From contig CM061069.1 in assembly GCA_030762895.1 (NCBI GenBank), positions 83,971,048-84,035,047 of the forward strand: DNA of 64,000 bases. Direction: 5' to 3'. Source of the DNA: Sophora flavescens (lineage: Eukaryota; Streptophyta; Magnoliopsida; Fabales; Fabaceae). Below, in pieces: positions 32,100 to 44,531 of this stretch. The position numbers and the translations under genes are program-made. Each line of letters starts with the position of its first letter. Positions within the stretch are counted from its first letter, which is position 1. The notes under the pieces are model-generated. The model made no database searches. It was not told the DNA's origin and saw only the letters and a program-made list of their open reading frames with translations.

Positions 32100-35000
32100 T
32101 TACCTCGTATGGGAGATTAAGTTTGAGCGTTTTGAACTAGCCTTCTCATCTTCATCGTGATCAGAATCATCAAAATCTTCAGAATTCCATATCCGACGCT
32201 TCGGTCTTCGTTCCATACCCTCTTCTTCCTGAATCCATTTTACTAAATAAAATCAAACAAAAAGAAGAAAATGGCAGATGGACAATATCTGCAACTATTT
32301 TATGAAGTACAAACCTCTTCAGGAGATTGTATGGTAGATGGTGTAGTCTGAAAAGGTGCACTAGGTGCATGGGGAAGTCTGGAAAGTTGTTCTAGTAGTA
32401 TGTTCCTAGAAAACAAATTAAAACAATCCATTTAAATTACTGTTAGCTCATTGCAAATACTAGCAATTATCGATAGAAGCAAAAAGAATGATGACTTGAG
32501 AAATAACAGAAAACCCCTCAATAAAACATTCAGCAGTTACCACATGTCAGGCTCCATGTTAGACATATTAGAATAGCATTCTTTTTTTTGGTTGAGGTCT
32601 TTAGGGAGTTAGCATTTACTAGCCTAGGAGAGAGGGGAGCACGAGCCACCATGGGTGTGCACCAAAAAACACGAGCTGCGGGAGGAGATGATTGGCAGGT
32701 TCTGCAAAAGATGCAGAAGGAGAAAGCAGGAGGGGCAGAATTGTAAATCTTTAAAGTTGGGCCAGGCCCAAACCATTAGAAAGCAGCAGTGGGATTCTAA
32801 GAAGGGAGATTATTTTTCAGTTTTAATGATCCAAGCTCAACTCTTTAGTGAGAGGAACTGGGCCTTGCAGGAGTGTGGAATGGGTCTGATAAAAGGAGGA
32901 GGATTTGCTTCACATGAGGCTATCACTAGATGTTGGGTCACTTCACCAGACACTGGGCAACAGCCCCATCTCCTTGTTGGATGTTTTTCAAGCCTAACAA
33001 TCTGCTAAGACCCAGCTTTGTGTAGTTGCAGAATGTTCAGCAAAACCCAATCTTACCCACCCCTTGTTCGGTGGGCCCAGAACAGAGCTCCAGATTTTAT
33101 GCAACCCCTCGAACCCTTCGCCACCGCGTAAACCACCCAATGCAGGCTACTGCAAGGAGGCTGACCTGAAGTTGAAATGCTCCAATCAGATTGAGAAGAT
33201 GTTGTGGGACCAACTCTTGAGTGGGTGGGGGAAGACGCTGCATTGTTTCAGAACAGGTTGTTTGAGAGGAGGGCGGTATTGTTAGGCCCAACCCAATTAG
33301 GAAATAAGGATAATTGTAATAGTCAGTTGAAGGGGTTAGTTAGGTAGTTGAATAAATAGGGAGAGAATGGCATCAGGGAGGTTAGTTAGTCATTTGTGTT
33401 GAGAATGTGACCTTGAGCGGGGGCTCAGCGAGAGTGAATTTGGAGCAGTAGCTCGGTTTTAATGGGAAACCCTTGGGGTGATCGTTCTCCTGGTTGAATA
33501 ATAATCTTTCTCTCTTTCTTTCTTCTTCTTGTCTTTCTACATTCAGAATTCTAGTCTAGGTTCCTAACAACTTCAGATATTTGTAGTGTAGAACAATACA
33601 ATATGGCTTCACAATCAACACAAACACAACAAAAGAAACAGCCGTCTTCCAGGTTTAAACTATAGCTTGTTCGTGTCTATGACTTAGCTTCAGAAAAATG
33701 TAATGCAACTCAGTGATTAGATCATAATTATTTATCCATAATTATGATTAAAAAAAACTGAAATCAGAATCAGCTATTGTAATTCAACCAAAAAAAGTAA
33801 CTAATATTGAAATCACCTAATCTTTTCCATATCCTTGGGTATGTTTAGGTTCTCCATCTTGTATGGTTCGACATGAAGAGTATAGTCTGGGCCAAAATAC
33901 TCATAGTATTCATTGTAAGGCAACTTATTATCAGGCTCCACTCCTACTGCCACTGCTGTCTAAAACAAAGAACGAACAAAATAGTAATCAATAAGTAACA
34001 TTAGACCATCACCAAAATGCATTATTCATAATCCTGCTCAAGTAGAGAAAGGAAGGGACCTCATAACACCAACAACGAGCAACATTCCGAACAGTATATC
34101 CTCCCCCACCCAAGACCATTAGAGGAACATTGAAAGATCTAAGGAAACGAAGGCAATCTGCATGACCCCTCACAGACAAGTTGAAGCAACCCAACCTGTC
34201 ACCAGATAATGAATCAGCTCCACATTGAAGAACAACTGCATCAGGTTGATAAACCTCCATGACTTTTTGAATGAGGGGACGAAAAAGACTACGGAAATTC
34301 TCATCATCCATTCCATCATTTAGTGGAACATTTAGAGCATAATCCTTTCCAGGGCCCAACCCAGTGTCTTTAATATGTCCAGTGCCTGGGAAAAAATCCC
34401 CAAATTTATGAAAAGACACTGTCATCACTCTATCAGTAGTGTAAAATGCCTCCTCAACGCCATCTCCATGGTGAACATCAATATCAACATACAGCACACG
34501 CTGGCCAGTGACATAGAACAGATAGTGTGAACAATATATTCAGCAAAGAAAGAAAAGACATATGATAAAAATAACATAACATATTACAAGCAACAGAGAA
34601 ACATTTTTGTATTAGAAAAGCTTAAGCTGCATAATTATCGTTATCACAAGCAGAAGAACTGTTAAAAAATGAATGTGTACTTTCAAAGAATTTGAACCAA
34701 AAAAATAGTGCGGGAGTAATCAAGTCATAACTCTAGTCACACACCAAACATGCATGAAACTATAATTTCCAGTATATCATTAGAGTTTCGTTCATTCAAC
34801 ATATTTGAATTGCAAAAGTGATTTTCTGTAGAACCAAAATCAAAAGGGAATTGCAATGGAATGGTCACACACTTAGAATGGGATTTTATTCATTTCCATT
34901 TTGTTTGAATGGTTGGCATATGAAATCAAACATCAAAATAAAAGCACGACCATGACAAAAGAGTAACCTTGTAGCCTCTTAGGGCAGCCAATGCAATTTT

Positions 35001-36610
35001 GGGCACCCACACAGGCCATGAATGGGAAAAATACTATGAAAAGTAGAAAACAAAACAAAACAAAACTCTGAAGCAAAGGTGATTTCAAGATAAAATGAAG
35101 CATGAAAAGAAATAGTTAATTCCCGGTTCTCACGTTCTAAAACATAGTTCAATAGAGATTGACTACAATGCCAAAGAGGTCTTGACTCCTAATAGCAATT
35201 AAAAAAAAAAATCCATTTCCACATATTACAAAAAGAAAAATGTTACAATTCTTACTACCAATTGGAACAGAATGAAAAGCACACATAAAAAAGGGCTATG
35301 GTAAAAGCACCATAAGTAAACCCTTAATTCAAATTTCCAAAGATTATGGTGTCACGTGAAAGTTTTTTTTATCACTGAAGTGTGTCTTCGGTTCTGCTTC
35401 TAGAGACAACAGAAATGCTTTTGTACCTGTCAAACGTGATTCTAGTAAAAAAAAAAAAAGGTATTTGGTTACATATTTGGAGAAGCAATTTTGCAACCAA
35501 AATCTATTCTATCATAAGCAACTTGAAGTAGCTTCTGCTTTTGGATTGAAAAATTACATTAGATTTTACATCAAAGTTACTTTCAACATAAAAACATCCA
35601 AACATAAATCACTTTACTTCAAACTCAATTATATTGAAATCAATTCTACAAAATCAATTTCATCCCAAATCACGTCTTCCAAACACACACTTAACATATT
35701 GGTCCTTAAAATATTCAATTAAGGGTTTAGGTCCTTCTATAGACTTAATGGGTGACAAAAAACTTTCACTTACTGACTTAAATCTTTGAACTACTTAATT
35801 GGTGACAAAAAGCTTTGATAGACCTATCTAGTGACATCATAATTTTTCGAAAACTGAATTGATGACAAAAAAACAAACAAGGACCTATCCATTATAATTC
35901 TTCTAGGACAGAATTAAGGGTTTAGAGCAAAACAGAGTCTAGGGCTACGGTAAGACTTAAGAGTACAACAATTAAACATCACATATATGGAGCAACAAAT
36001 AACCAGAGAGAGAAAGGAAAGAGAATGTCGAAAATACCCTGTGAACTTTGAGAAGCTCAAGAATCCCGAGAACAATGTCATTGACGTAACAAAACCCAGA
36101 CGCCTCAGCCTTCTTAGCGTGGTGCAACCCTCCAGCCCAATTGATTGCGATATCGGCGTCACCGTGATTGAGCTTAACCGCGGCGCCGATGGATCCACCG
36201 GCGGAGGCGCGGCAGAAGTCGAAGATGCCGTCGAAGACGGGGCAGTCCTCGCCAACGTTGAAGCGCTTGAGCTGGCGGTAGTGGGTGTGGCTGTTGTCGG
36301 AGAGGATCTCGGGGGAGACGGTGGCGAGGAAGTCGACGTAGTCGTCGGAATGGAATCGGCGGATGTCGGCGGGGCCGGCGAGGTAGGGACGGTTGATCTG
36401 CATGCGGCGGTGGAGGGAGTAATGGATGATGAGATTGTGGGCCATGCGGATGCGGTGGGGCTTCATAGGATGGCCTTGGCCGTAGTAGTAATCGCCAATT
36501 GTGGGTTCGTAGAAGTAGGTTACCCTTCGCTGCTTTGCGTCTGTGCATGATGAAGGTAGCGAAGCACCACTGTAGTCTGTGGAGTCTGCTTTTTCTCCAC
36601 TTATACCCAT
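32100..36610 (-). CDS. HDA6: RPD3/class I histone deacetylase, HDA6-like (five exons)
   Basis: Exons on the minus strand are 36610-36038, 34500-34060, 33959-33817, 32405-32315 and 32228-32100. All have GT/AG junctions and consistent phase, giving 458 residues. The enzyme removes acetyl groups from histone lysines in the nucleus using a zinc ion. Visible catalytic features are the His pair H163/H164 in 'GGLHHAKK', zinc ligands D199 and H201 in 'DIDVHHGDG' and D287 in 'CGADSLSGD', and Y326 in 'GGGGYTVRN'. The order of conserved blocks and the 'MENLNIPKDMEKIR' / 'LLEQLSRLPHAPS' region match Arabidopsis HDA6 (471 residues) better than HDA19. The C-terminus is short, acidic and basic in turn ('DDSDHDEDEKASSKRS'). 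HDA6 acts in transposon and rDNA silencing. The ortholog call is from memory. Confidence 0.93.
32590..33569 (+). mobile_element. truncated LTR retrotransposon 3' end in HDA6 intron 3
   Basis: The right part, 33280-33569, behaves as a 290-bp LTR. It starts TGTTAGG, ends CCTAACA (terminal inverted repeat) and is preceded by a polypurine tract, TTTGAGAGGAGGGCGG. The 690 bp to the left contains short frames (32655-33008 and 33064-33285) that I do not recognise and is probably element interior. No left LTR or target duplication was found. It lies in sense-opposite orientation to HDA6 and adds about 1 kb to the intron. Confidence 0.65.
35345..35700. repeat. possible MITE in HDA6 intron 1
   Basis: Its right end reads, in complement, TAAGTGTGTGTTTGGAAGAC. 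It is followed by repeated ATTGATTTTGTAGAATTGA-like phrases that I associate with abundant legume MITEs. A matching left terminus could not be fixed (a weak GAAGTGTGTCTTCGG lies near 35378). The remainder of intron 1 (34501-36037) shows nothing else. Confidence 0.35.
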
Positions 36611-36720
36611 AATTTGTGGATCAATACAAATTCAATATGGAAAATTCGCAAACCCTTTCTCTCCTACCTTCCTCCCTCCCTCCCTCCCTCTGTTCTTCTC
36701 TTCACTGTAGATGAGATGTT
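36611..36720 (-). promoter_or_regulatory. HDA6 5' leader, purine-rich
   Basis: Immediately upstream of the start codon the sense strand carries (GGGA)n and GAGA-type repeats (plus-strand CCCTCCCTCCC at about 36673-36692). This is common in plant 5' UTRs. An AT-rich patch about 110-130 bp upstream could hold the TATA box but is not decisive. Confidence 0.4.
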
Positions 36721-36767
36721 TTATGAACTAATAAAATGCTGAATGGTTCCTCATGTCTCAGGCCAGG

Positions 36768-37579
36768 AGGGGTGTTCGCGGATTGGATTGGATCGGTTTT
36801 TAGCTAAGAAATCATCCGATTCAATGATGAAAACATCGTGCAGTTTAAATTGGACCGGTTTGATTCCTTAAAAAAATCTGATCCGATCCAATCCAATCAA
36901 ATGCGGTTTGGATTGGATTGGATAATTCAGTTTTTGTCATACTTTATTTTTTTCTAATGTCAAGTGTCCTTTCTACTTATTTAATAGTGGATAAAAGATA
37001 ATCTTCGTTTTAATTTGGGATTTTGAGAAGAACAAAATTATTGATATTTTTTAATACGTTCTTTTATATTAATTCTCTATATCTACTCTCACTTATCATT
37101 TTTTTTCCTTGAATCGGCTACAAATAAATTGTAGCTAATTATTTTTCAAATACACTTAATTGTTTTCCTATTTTTCATGATTACTCAATCAATTATATAT
37201 ATGCTATGCATCAAAACTTTTAGTAAAATATAACTTCAAGACATTAATATTTATTCTAAATAGCCTTATATATGTCATTCCAACAAAAATATTAAAGAGA
37301 ATGAGGGACATAAAAGTATGAAGAATAATGTTTAAGTATGAGTTATATTATAATTTCAAAAATAATAGTATATGTATATAATAGATCGGTTTGGATTGGA
37401 TTGGATTGGATTTCACTATAGGATCCAAAATCCGATCCAATCCAATAAAAAATTTCGGTTTTTTCGGTTTTCGGTTTTTTCGGTTTTCGGTTTTTTCGGT
37501 TTTCGGTTTGTTCGGTTTTCGATTTTTCGATTCAGTTTTTGCGGTTTGAATCGGTTTGGATCGGTTGATGAACACCCCT
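36768..37579. mobile_element. TIR element/MITE with internal GGTTTTC repeats
   Basis: The ends are AGGGGTGTTC and its exact complement GAACACCCCT. Inside each terminus lies GGATTGGATTGGATCGGTTT or a similar phrase, in inverted arrangement. At 37452-37512 a 16-bp unit (TCGGTTTTCGGTTTTT type) is repeated about four times. The sequence is non-coding. The flanks do not give a clear target duplication. Confidence 0.65.
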
Positions 37580-39091
37580 AAGGGTCAAGGGTGTGCAAAA
37601 CTAGATCAAGCTCCCGGTGATCCCCTAACTTACCACAACAAAAAGACGAACTTGTGTCTCATAAAGTAACTTAGTATCGAGTTAGGGATAGGTATGGATT
37701 TATCTCTGGGTTATCCAGCCCGACCCGACCCGAGTACTAATTATACCTGTCTTTTGTTAGTGTTGCCACAATCTACAACAAAAAGGGGTTTCCACTTCCC
37801 ACACTAATTATTCGTGTCTTTTATTAGGATGCCTTTCATTTGTAAAAATTTAGAAGATTGGATGGCATAAAATTTTTTGTTTTCTGATTGATTTGAAAAG
37901 TGATCAGCGGATAGGATAAAATAGGGGGTGAGGGACAAGACAAAAATCCAAAATTTTGTCCCCTATCAAACTATGGGATAACTTTTTATCCCATGAACAG
38001 ACCAAAAATGATAAAATTATCCTTACATCTTCCTCTCTCTTCTCCCTTTCCCTCTCTCTCCTCCCTCCCTCTCTCCTCTCTCTCTACCCCTCTCTTTCCA
38101 CACCCCACGTTATTTAAATTTTTTGAATGTTAATGTTATATATAATACATATTAATAATATATATATATATATTATTATGATAGTAATAATATATTATCA
38201 TATATAGTATATATTATATATTGCTTAATACTTCCATATATGAATAATATTATATATTAATACATAGTAATATATATTACAAAGGTATCATAATAAAATT
38301 AATATAATTTTATTTATGATATTCATTATCTATCAAGCAAAATACATGATAAAAAGCTGTCTTATGCTATATTGCTTATCTTGTATTATCCCGTGTCTTA
38401 ATGCGTATCAACCTTAGTATTGTCACAGTATGCAACACATACAGGGGTTTCCACTTTCCAGTGTGACAATTCTCTCTCGTTACTATCGAGTTCGTTCTCC
38501 TTCAACTTTTTGCATTGTTCTAGTCAAATCCCCCTCCCCCTCCCCCTCCCCCTCCCCCTCCCCTTCTGGCCAACAGCAAACATAAGAGTATCTCTCATGC
38601 AGTGATAAGATGACGAGGCACACTACCTTTTTTATTATCAGTTTAGATAGTTCTTGTTGAAACTTATGTGATCGCAATTTGTCTTTTTAGGAAATTATCT
38701 TAAGAATTAGGATGCTATAAAGATTTGCCTATCCAGATATTCAAATTATCTCAAACTGTGCTGGTTCTGACAAACCATTAAATCACTCAGCTGATTTGTT
38801 CGATTTTGATGTAATAATATCCTAACATTATTTCTTAAAGTGCTTTATCTGTCGCATCATCAACTTTGGAAAGCATGCTTATTATGTCTTCTCGTTTGGC
38901 AACTTATTATCCTTCTTATTAAATCGTGTTTGCATAGACGTTAGATATCAAACATTGTTACATTTTGACATAGTATCAAAACCTCATATTTAATTCAAAT
39001 TCCAGCAATTATAGACACAATTTTGTTGACTTTACAATAAATTTGGGATTTAATAATGTTTAATTTCGAAATTTTATAACATTTTCGGGTG
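37580..39091. other. intergenic with simple repeats, no gene
   Basis: The stretch is AT-rich with a TA/TAATA-rich block at 38131-38280 and a (CCCCCT)n microsatellite at 38529-38564. No frame, RNA gene or LTR was recognised. Confidence 0.55.
38529..38564. repeat. (TCCCCC)n microsatellite
   Basis: About six perfect copies of TCCCCC in tandem. Confidence 0.9.
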
Positions 39092-41363
39092 CTATCGGTG
39101 ACACCCTCTATCTCGCATACGACAAATATAAAATAAATCATATTCAATAGATAAAAATGATTTTAAAACAAAAGGTAGCGAGTACCATATGATCCAAATT
39201 ATAACCAAATAAATGTAATTAACAAATGCGGAAAAGAAAGATAAAATAAAACATGAAACATAATCCAAAACCCCGATGTCACATATCAGAGCTAGTAACC
39301 AATTCGAGAATACATCGAAAAAGCATCTAATATAAAGTCCTAAACTACAAGCAAGCAATCTCCTCGGATCACTCATCAACATGTTGCTCATCATCCTTTG
39401 CATAAACCAAGATACATGCAAAGAAACAACAACAATAGGGAGTAAGAAATCATTCGTATAAACATAAACGGCATTAGGATAGTTAGCAAGATATTCATAT
39501 AGCAAGTAATATATCACTATATGACAATTTATAACATATCACATTTCATCATAACACTTCGAATAAAACGTGCTATGCGATGCAATGTTACTTCACTACT
39601 CCATATGCATGTGGATCCATAACTAACTCAGGAAGACGACTTTGGAGTTACATATCCACATTGGCCAACAAGCACCAACGCCAGCAATCCACCAAACCAT
39701 GGGTGAACCCCTTGGATAGCCGATGCACCTTACTCTCGGATGCATCACTATGGAGGGCCACGATCCACCTAACTCTCGGATGGATCATCGCGAGCGGCCA
39801 GTTTGCCATACTCTCGGACAAACTCACCTGTCATCGTAACTTCCCCAACTAACAACTTCATGCATGACTGCATGTATGCTAACACACAATTAATCACTAT
39901 CAACCACCTCCATCAACTCCATTAATCATGGTTTAACAACTTTCACCAATAAGCATCAAAGTTTAACAGCATCAATATGCGATAACATCATCGTTATCGT
40001 CTTAACCATTATCAACATCTTTATCATTAATTTCATTTATTAAGGTTCATAGCATTAATTGTTTATCGGGCTATCACTCTTGTTTTTATCTCAGTTACTG
40101 TCTCATCTATTTGTTCTAGCGAGCCTCACAAGATCTCCTAAAGCACTCGAGATCATCCATAAATGTCATTTACTATTCCATTGGGCATTAACCTCACCCT
40201 TTTTTGCTATCTTCATGTCTTATGAATATTAACAGCTGATTTTCAGTATTAAGTTCGGCACTAACATCATATGTATTTAATTACCATGTTTTTAATCACA
40301 ATAATAACTCATCATGGCAGCTCATCATAACAGTTCATCATTTCAAGACATTGAAGCACTAACGCATTTAATCATGACATGCAATCATCATCATGAACAA
40401 TATTCCATATACGTCATACAGAAATCATATCAATCATGTAGACAGACATACTCATTCGCATATCAACAATACAATTAAACAGTCAAACATCAATTAAGAC
40501 ATATAGCACACAAAAGGGTCATGGGTTAACCATCATCTTATGCTACCCTAAAACATATATGTTCATACTAATTCCTTCTCCCCATACTAGGTATGACAGT
40601 CTAAGTCTATAGTCAACTTGAGCGAATCCAAACTCGGTTCACTCGAACGGTTCAACGGTCCCACAAATCATGGTCAAGAACATTAGAAAGGAAAGAATGA
40701 TTAATCCCCAATTCAAGAAAACAAAAGGAGATTAATAAAAGGGTTTACAAGGTTACCTTAATTGACACTAACGAGCATATTACTTTCCAATCACAAGAGA
40801 AAACACCAAGAGATCAGGACCGTGTCAAGAAATTTCGGGGCCTAAGGCAAAATTTTTAAAGATGATTTAATGTAATATAAATGATCAATTTTTATATTAA
40901 TTTTATAGCCTTTTGAGCGGTAAAATCATTTATCAAAGTTTTATAATCAAGTAATTTAACATTTCACCATCAATGGATAAAATGACTAATCCATTCAATC
41001 TATCTTGTAACATTATTGATCTTACATAGGATAACCAATAATCAATTCACTACTTTTTAACGTGCCAAAATATTGATCAGTGAAAAGCATAATAGGTTAT
41101 GTGGACTAGACTATTAATGGTATTTATTCTTGAACTATAAATCATGTGATTTTATTATTAAAATGTTCAATAAGTTTGCAACTTAAGTACTACCTTGGTA
41201 CTTAGTAATAATAATAATAATAGGATAATACTTAATATTTACCAAAAAAAAAGGATAGTAATAACTAAAACACTTTTGAGGCCTAAGGCTATTGCCTTAT
41301 TGGCCTTGCGGGTAACACGGCCCTGCAAGAGATTCGAAGAGGTTCAAGATGAGGGAGAGGAGA

Positions 41364-42306
41364 TGTAACACCCTGAATTTCACCATATGTTAATAAATAT
41401 TAATATGTGTTAGATATAGCTTATATATGTGTATATATGCTTGTTATGCTTGTTCTTGATGTCTAAATTCATGTTTGGGGAAGTTTAGCCTTAGAAAGGT
41501 TCAATTCTTTTAGAGTCATAGTAACATGTTTCACCGTTTTGGCCATATCTTGAGTTCTAAATGTCCGATTAAGGTGATCTTTGATGCGTTGGAAAGCTAA
41601 GAAAATTATATACAAGTATTATTTTATGTGTTTTGGCCAATTTCGTTGTTTAGTAGGCCTCATGCCTCAATCTTTGTTCGCCCCGCGAACCATGTAAATC
41701 CAGAAACGTGTTTTGGGCTATAATTAAGCCCAATTGAGCATAAACCGTCTTTAACCTCCAAACCCACGAACTTAACGTAATGTTATATATCTAAACCTCT
41801 CTAGATCAGCCTCAATTCCCTCCTCTTTGAATTCCTAACCCTTTTCTCTCTAAAACTCCATCAAAGGAACCCGTTCTTGCACCATTCCTCACCGCTTATT
41901 GATAGGAGAACATCGCTACGAACAGGGGTTCGTTGTACTTGCTGTTTGGGACTTTAGAAAAGGTAAAATTCATGCACCTTGTCCCTTGTGTTTCTTTCTT
42001 TCAAGTTCTTGATCTTTTCCTTTTGATTTCTTGATCTTAGAGTTGAATCAAGGTGTTTCTTGTCGTTCTTGAGGTAGTAGACAAGCGTTTGTGAGACGGG
42101 ACCCTAGCGGACTTTCTTCCCTTCCTTTTGAATTTCAATCTTCATACCAGGTATGGGGAGAAGGATAGTATGAACATTAGGCAAGGGGGTAGCGTAAGAT
42201 GAAGGATTCCCGCGAACCCTTATTTATTTGAATAAATGAATATGCATGTTCTGTTTTTATTTATCTTTAAATGCTTATAAATATATGCGGTGTAGAGGGT
42301 GTCACA
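41364..42306 (+). mobile_element. solo LTR nested in a solo LTR
   Basis: The 943-bp LTR starts TGTAACACCCTGAATTTC and ends GAGGGTGTCACA. It has a perfect 5-bp target duplication GGAGA at 41359-41363 and 42307-42311. It is a shorter relative of the surrounding solo LTR and lies in the opposite orientation. It carries one TTCGCCCCGCGAA mini-hairpin at 41677-41689. Confidence 0.88.
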
Positions 42307-42338
42307 GGAGAGGGTTTCTGTCACACAAGGATTGCGAA

Positions 42339-42907
42339 TAGGGGTGGGAATAGGCCAGGCCACTCGTCAGGGATCTACGACCTAGCCTATTTAAGGCCTA
42401 GCTCGGCCTAGCCTATTTAATAAAAAGGCCAGGTCGAGGCTTTAAAAAAAGCCTACCAGGCCAACCTATTTAACACACACACACATAAATATATATGTAT
42501 AGTATAATATTTTATAATACTATAATATATTATTTAAATTTTTCATAATATTTAAAGGGAAATGGCTATTGGCCATGTAGTGGCCTACTTGACTATTTAT
42601 TTGTGAATGTCTATTGACCTATTTATTAGTACATGTCTACCAACTTCTTTGTCATTAGAGACCTACGAGCCTATTTACAAGTGAAGGACTGTGACATATT
42701 TATAGATGGAGACATATTTAAAGGTCTTGTTGATAATCAGGCTTTTAAATAGGCTTTCAGGCAAGGCCAGACTTTAAAGTAAGCTAGGCTCAGGACTTAG
42801 AAATTGGCCTATATCAGGCTATAGACCCGGCTCAGGCCTCGTGATTGGAACACAGGCCAGACCCGGGCTTACCAGGGCCTAGCTCGGTCTAGTCTATTCC
42901 AACCCTA
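42339..42907. mobile_element. hAT-type MITE
   Basis: The 569-bp element has terminal inverted repeats TAGGGGTGGGAATAGGC at the left and the complement of TAGGGTTGGAATAGACT at the right. A perfect 8-bp target duplication ATTGCGAA lies at 42331-42338 and 42908-42915, the hallmark of hAT elements. It is filled with GGCCTA/TAGGCC repeats and codes for nothing. Confidence 0.9.
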
Positions 42908-42972
42908 ATTGCGAAAAAGTGTCAAAATGAGGGTTATGGCTCGTAACCCTCTCATACTCACCTTTTTGTGTT

Positions 42973-43172
42973 GTCAAACCCCGAGCAGGGGGTCGTGCTC
43001 ACCTTGACCATGACAGTGCTCAATACCGAGTAGAGGGTCGTGCTTAAATGAGTAGAGGGTTTGCTTAAAGAAGCACGAGGTCGTGCTTAAATGAGAAGGA
43101 GGTCTGCAACATCCCTGTTAAACGCTTAAAATTCCAACACGACCGTGCTCAAATGAGCAGGGGGCCGTGCTC
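42973..43172. repeat. dispersed GTGCTC/GAGCAC inverted repeat array
   Basis: Within the outer solo LTR the phrase GAGCAGGGGGTCGTGCTC and relatives (GAGTAGAGGGTCGTGCTT, AGCACGAGGTCGTGCTT, GAGCAGGGGGCCGTGCTC) recur at intervals of about 30-60 bp. Each can fold into a short hairpin. Confidence 0.65.
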
Positions 43173-43340
43173 ATATGTCAGGAAGCGATTTTTGTCCCAA
43201 AAATCCCCCATAACCCCCTTTTACCCATCCTAAAACATTTTCCTAATAATCTAGCACAAGCACATCAATTATAGGCAGCATATATTAATTAAAACAAACA
43301 CATATAAGCATGGAGATGAAAAACAGGGTGTTACACTATC

Positions 43341-44486
43341 TATGTTGGTTCTATTGAAAGTCGTAAATAAGATAGCGTTTTAGAAGCGCTATCGTAGATT
43401 TAACTATAGTTACACTTGTCAACAAAATGCTATAGTAATTCACACCAAAATGCGCAATCAAGAATTGGTGCTTACGTGGATTCGCGCTGATTTAAAAATG
43501 AGCTATCTTAGTTACCCAAAAACTATAGTGCGACCTAAATAAAGCGCTATCATAGTATTGAACTACGATAGCGTTTTCTTAAACAAACGTTGTCTATTGT
43601 CAGCCTTTTTTTCTAATTGGGATTTTATAGTTGCTTTCTTCATTCACCATCAATCATCATACCAGAATAAGCTACTGAGCATTCAATCAAAAACAACATT
43701 AAGCTTATCAAAAAATTGAATTGAGCATTCAACATTCAAAAAATAGCATTCGGAAATCAACACCAATCATACCGCTACTACAATTAACAAAATCGACCAT
43801 AAACAAACTTTGGATCTTAAAAACATATACCATAATGTGAAAACAAAAATATACATTCCAATGAATATACCAGAATTTAACAAACAAAAGGTTAAAACTC
43901 CTATGTGTTACTGAAACAAAAAGAAATCTAAAAAGACAATGAGAATTAACCTTCACTAATGTCTTGTTGTCATCCAGGATAAGTTAGCAACAAGAAGCAA
44001 GTTCCACTCTTCCATGTCTGAATCAACCTACATAATAATAATAAAAAAGTAATTACCAACACATGTAGAATATTTGATATATTTGAAAATGTGTTCAAGA
44101 AACTATTGGTCGGTGATAATAATGGAACTCACATATAGAAATCTTCCAATAGCAAATTGTTACCCTCCATGCCCACAGGGTGATTCAAGAATGCTTAGTC
44201 AACTCTGAAATTCATTAACAAGAGACAAGAGATGGATTTAAAAATAGGCATAAGCTTTCTTAGGAATGTGCGAAACACCAACTTACATTAATAATGTTGT
44301 CGTGGGCAGAGGTAACCCTAAGTAGCCATAGAATGTCTCCATCGTTAGGTATTAGCCTTGGACAGAGGTAACACTAAGTGGCCATTTAACAAAGGAAATA
44401 CTAAAAGTAACCCTAAACATTTTAGACGATAGAGGCAAACAGACTTACCAATGAAGACGACGAGAGTTAGTGGCTAGGTTTGAGAG

Positions 44487-44531
<45 letters not shown>

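Larger units (their letters stand above)
39097..43335 (-). mobile_element. solo LTR (chromovirus-like gypsy), containing two nested insertions
   Basis: The element is flanked by a perfect 5-bp duplication CTATC at 39092-39096 and 43336-43340. In minus orientation it begins TGTAACACCCTG and ends GAGGGTGTCACC (last base pair mutated from CA). Subtracting the nested solo LTR and the hAT MITE leaves about 2.7 kb with no gag or pol, so I read it as a solo LTR produced by recombination. Parts of it, for example 40541-40600, match 42140-42200 of the nested LTR in complement, so both belong to one family. Confidence 0.8.

Noticed and set aside
36174..36548. Arg/Pro-rich 124-codon minus frame
   Set aside because: It is an out-of-frame shadow of HDA6 exon 1, whose correct frame carries all catalytic motifs.
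35987..36550. 187-codon plus-strand frame
   Set aside because: It is antisense to HDA6 exon 1 and arises from the high GC and third-position bias of that exon.
37348..37575. Lys/Asn/Pro-rich repetitive ORF ('KTENRKNRKPKKPK')
   Set aside because: It is a translation of the GGTTTTC tandem repeat inside a MITE, not a gene.
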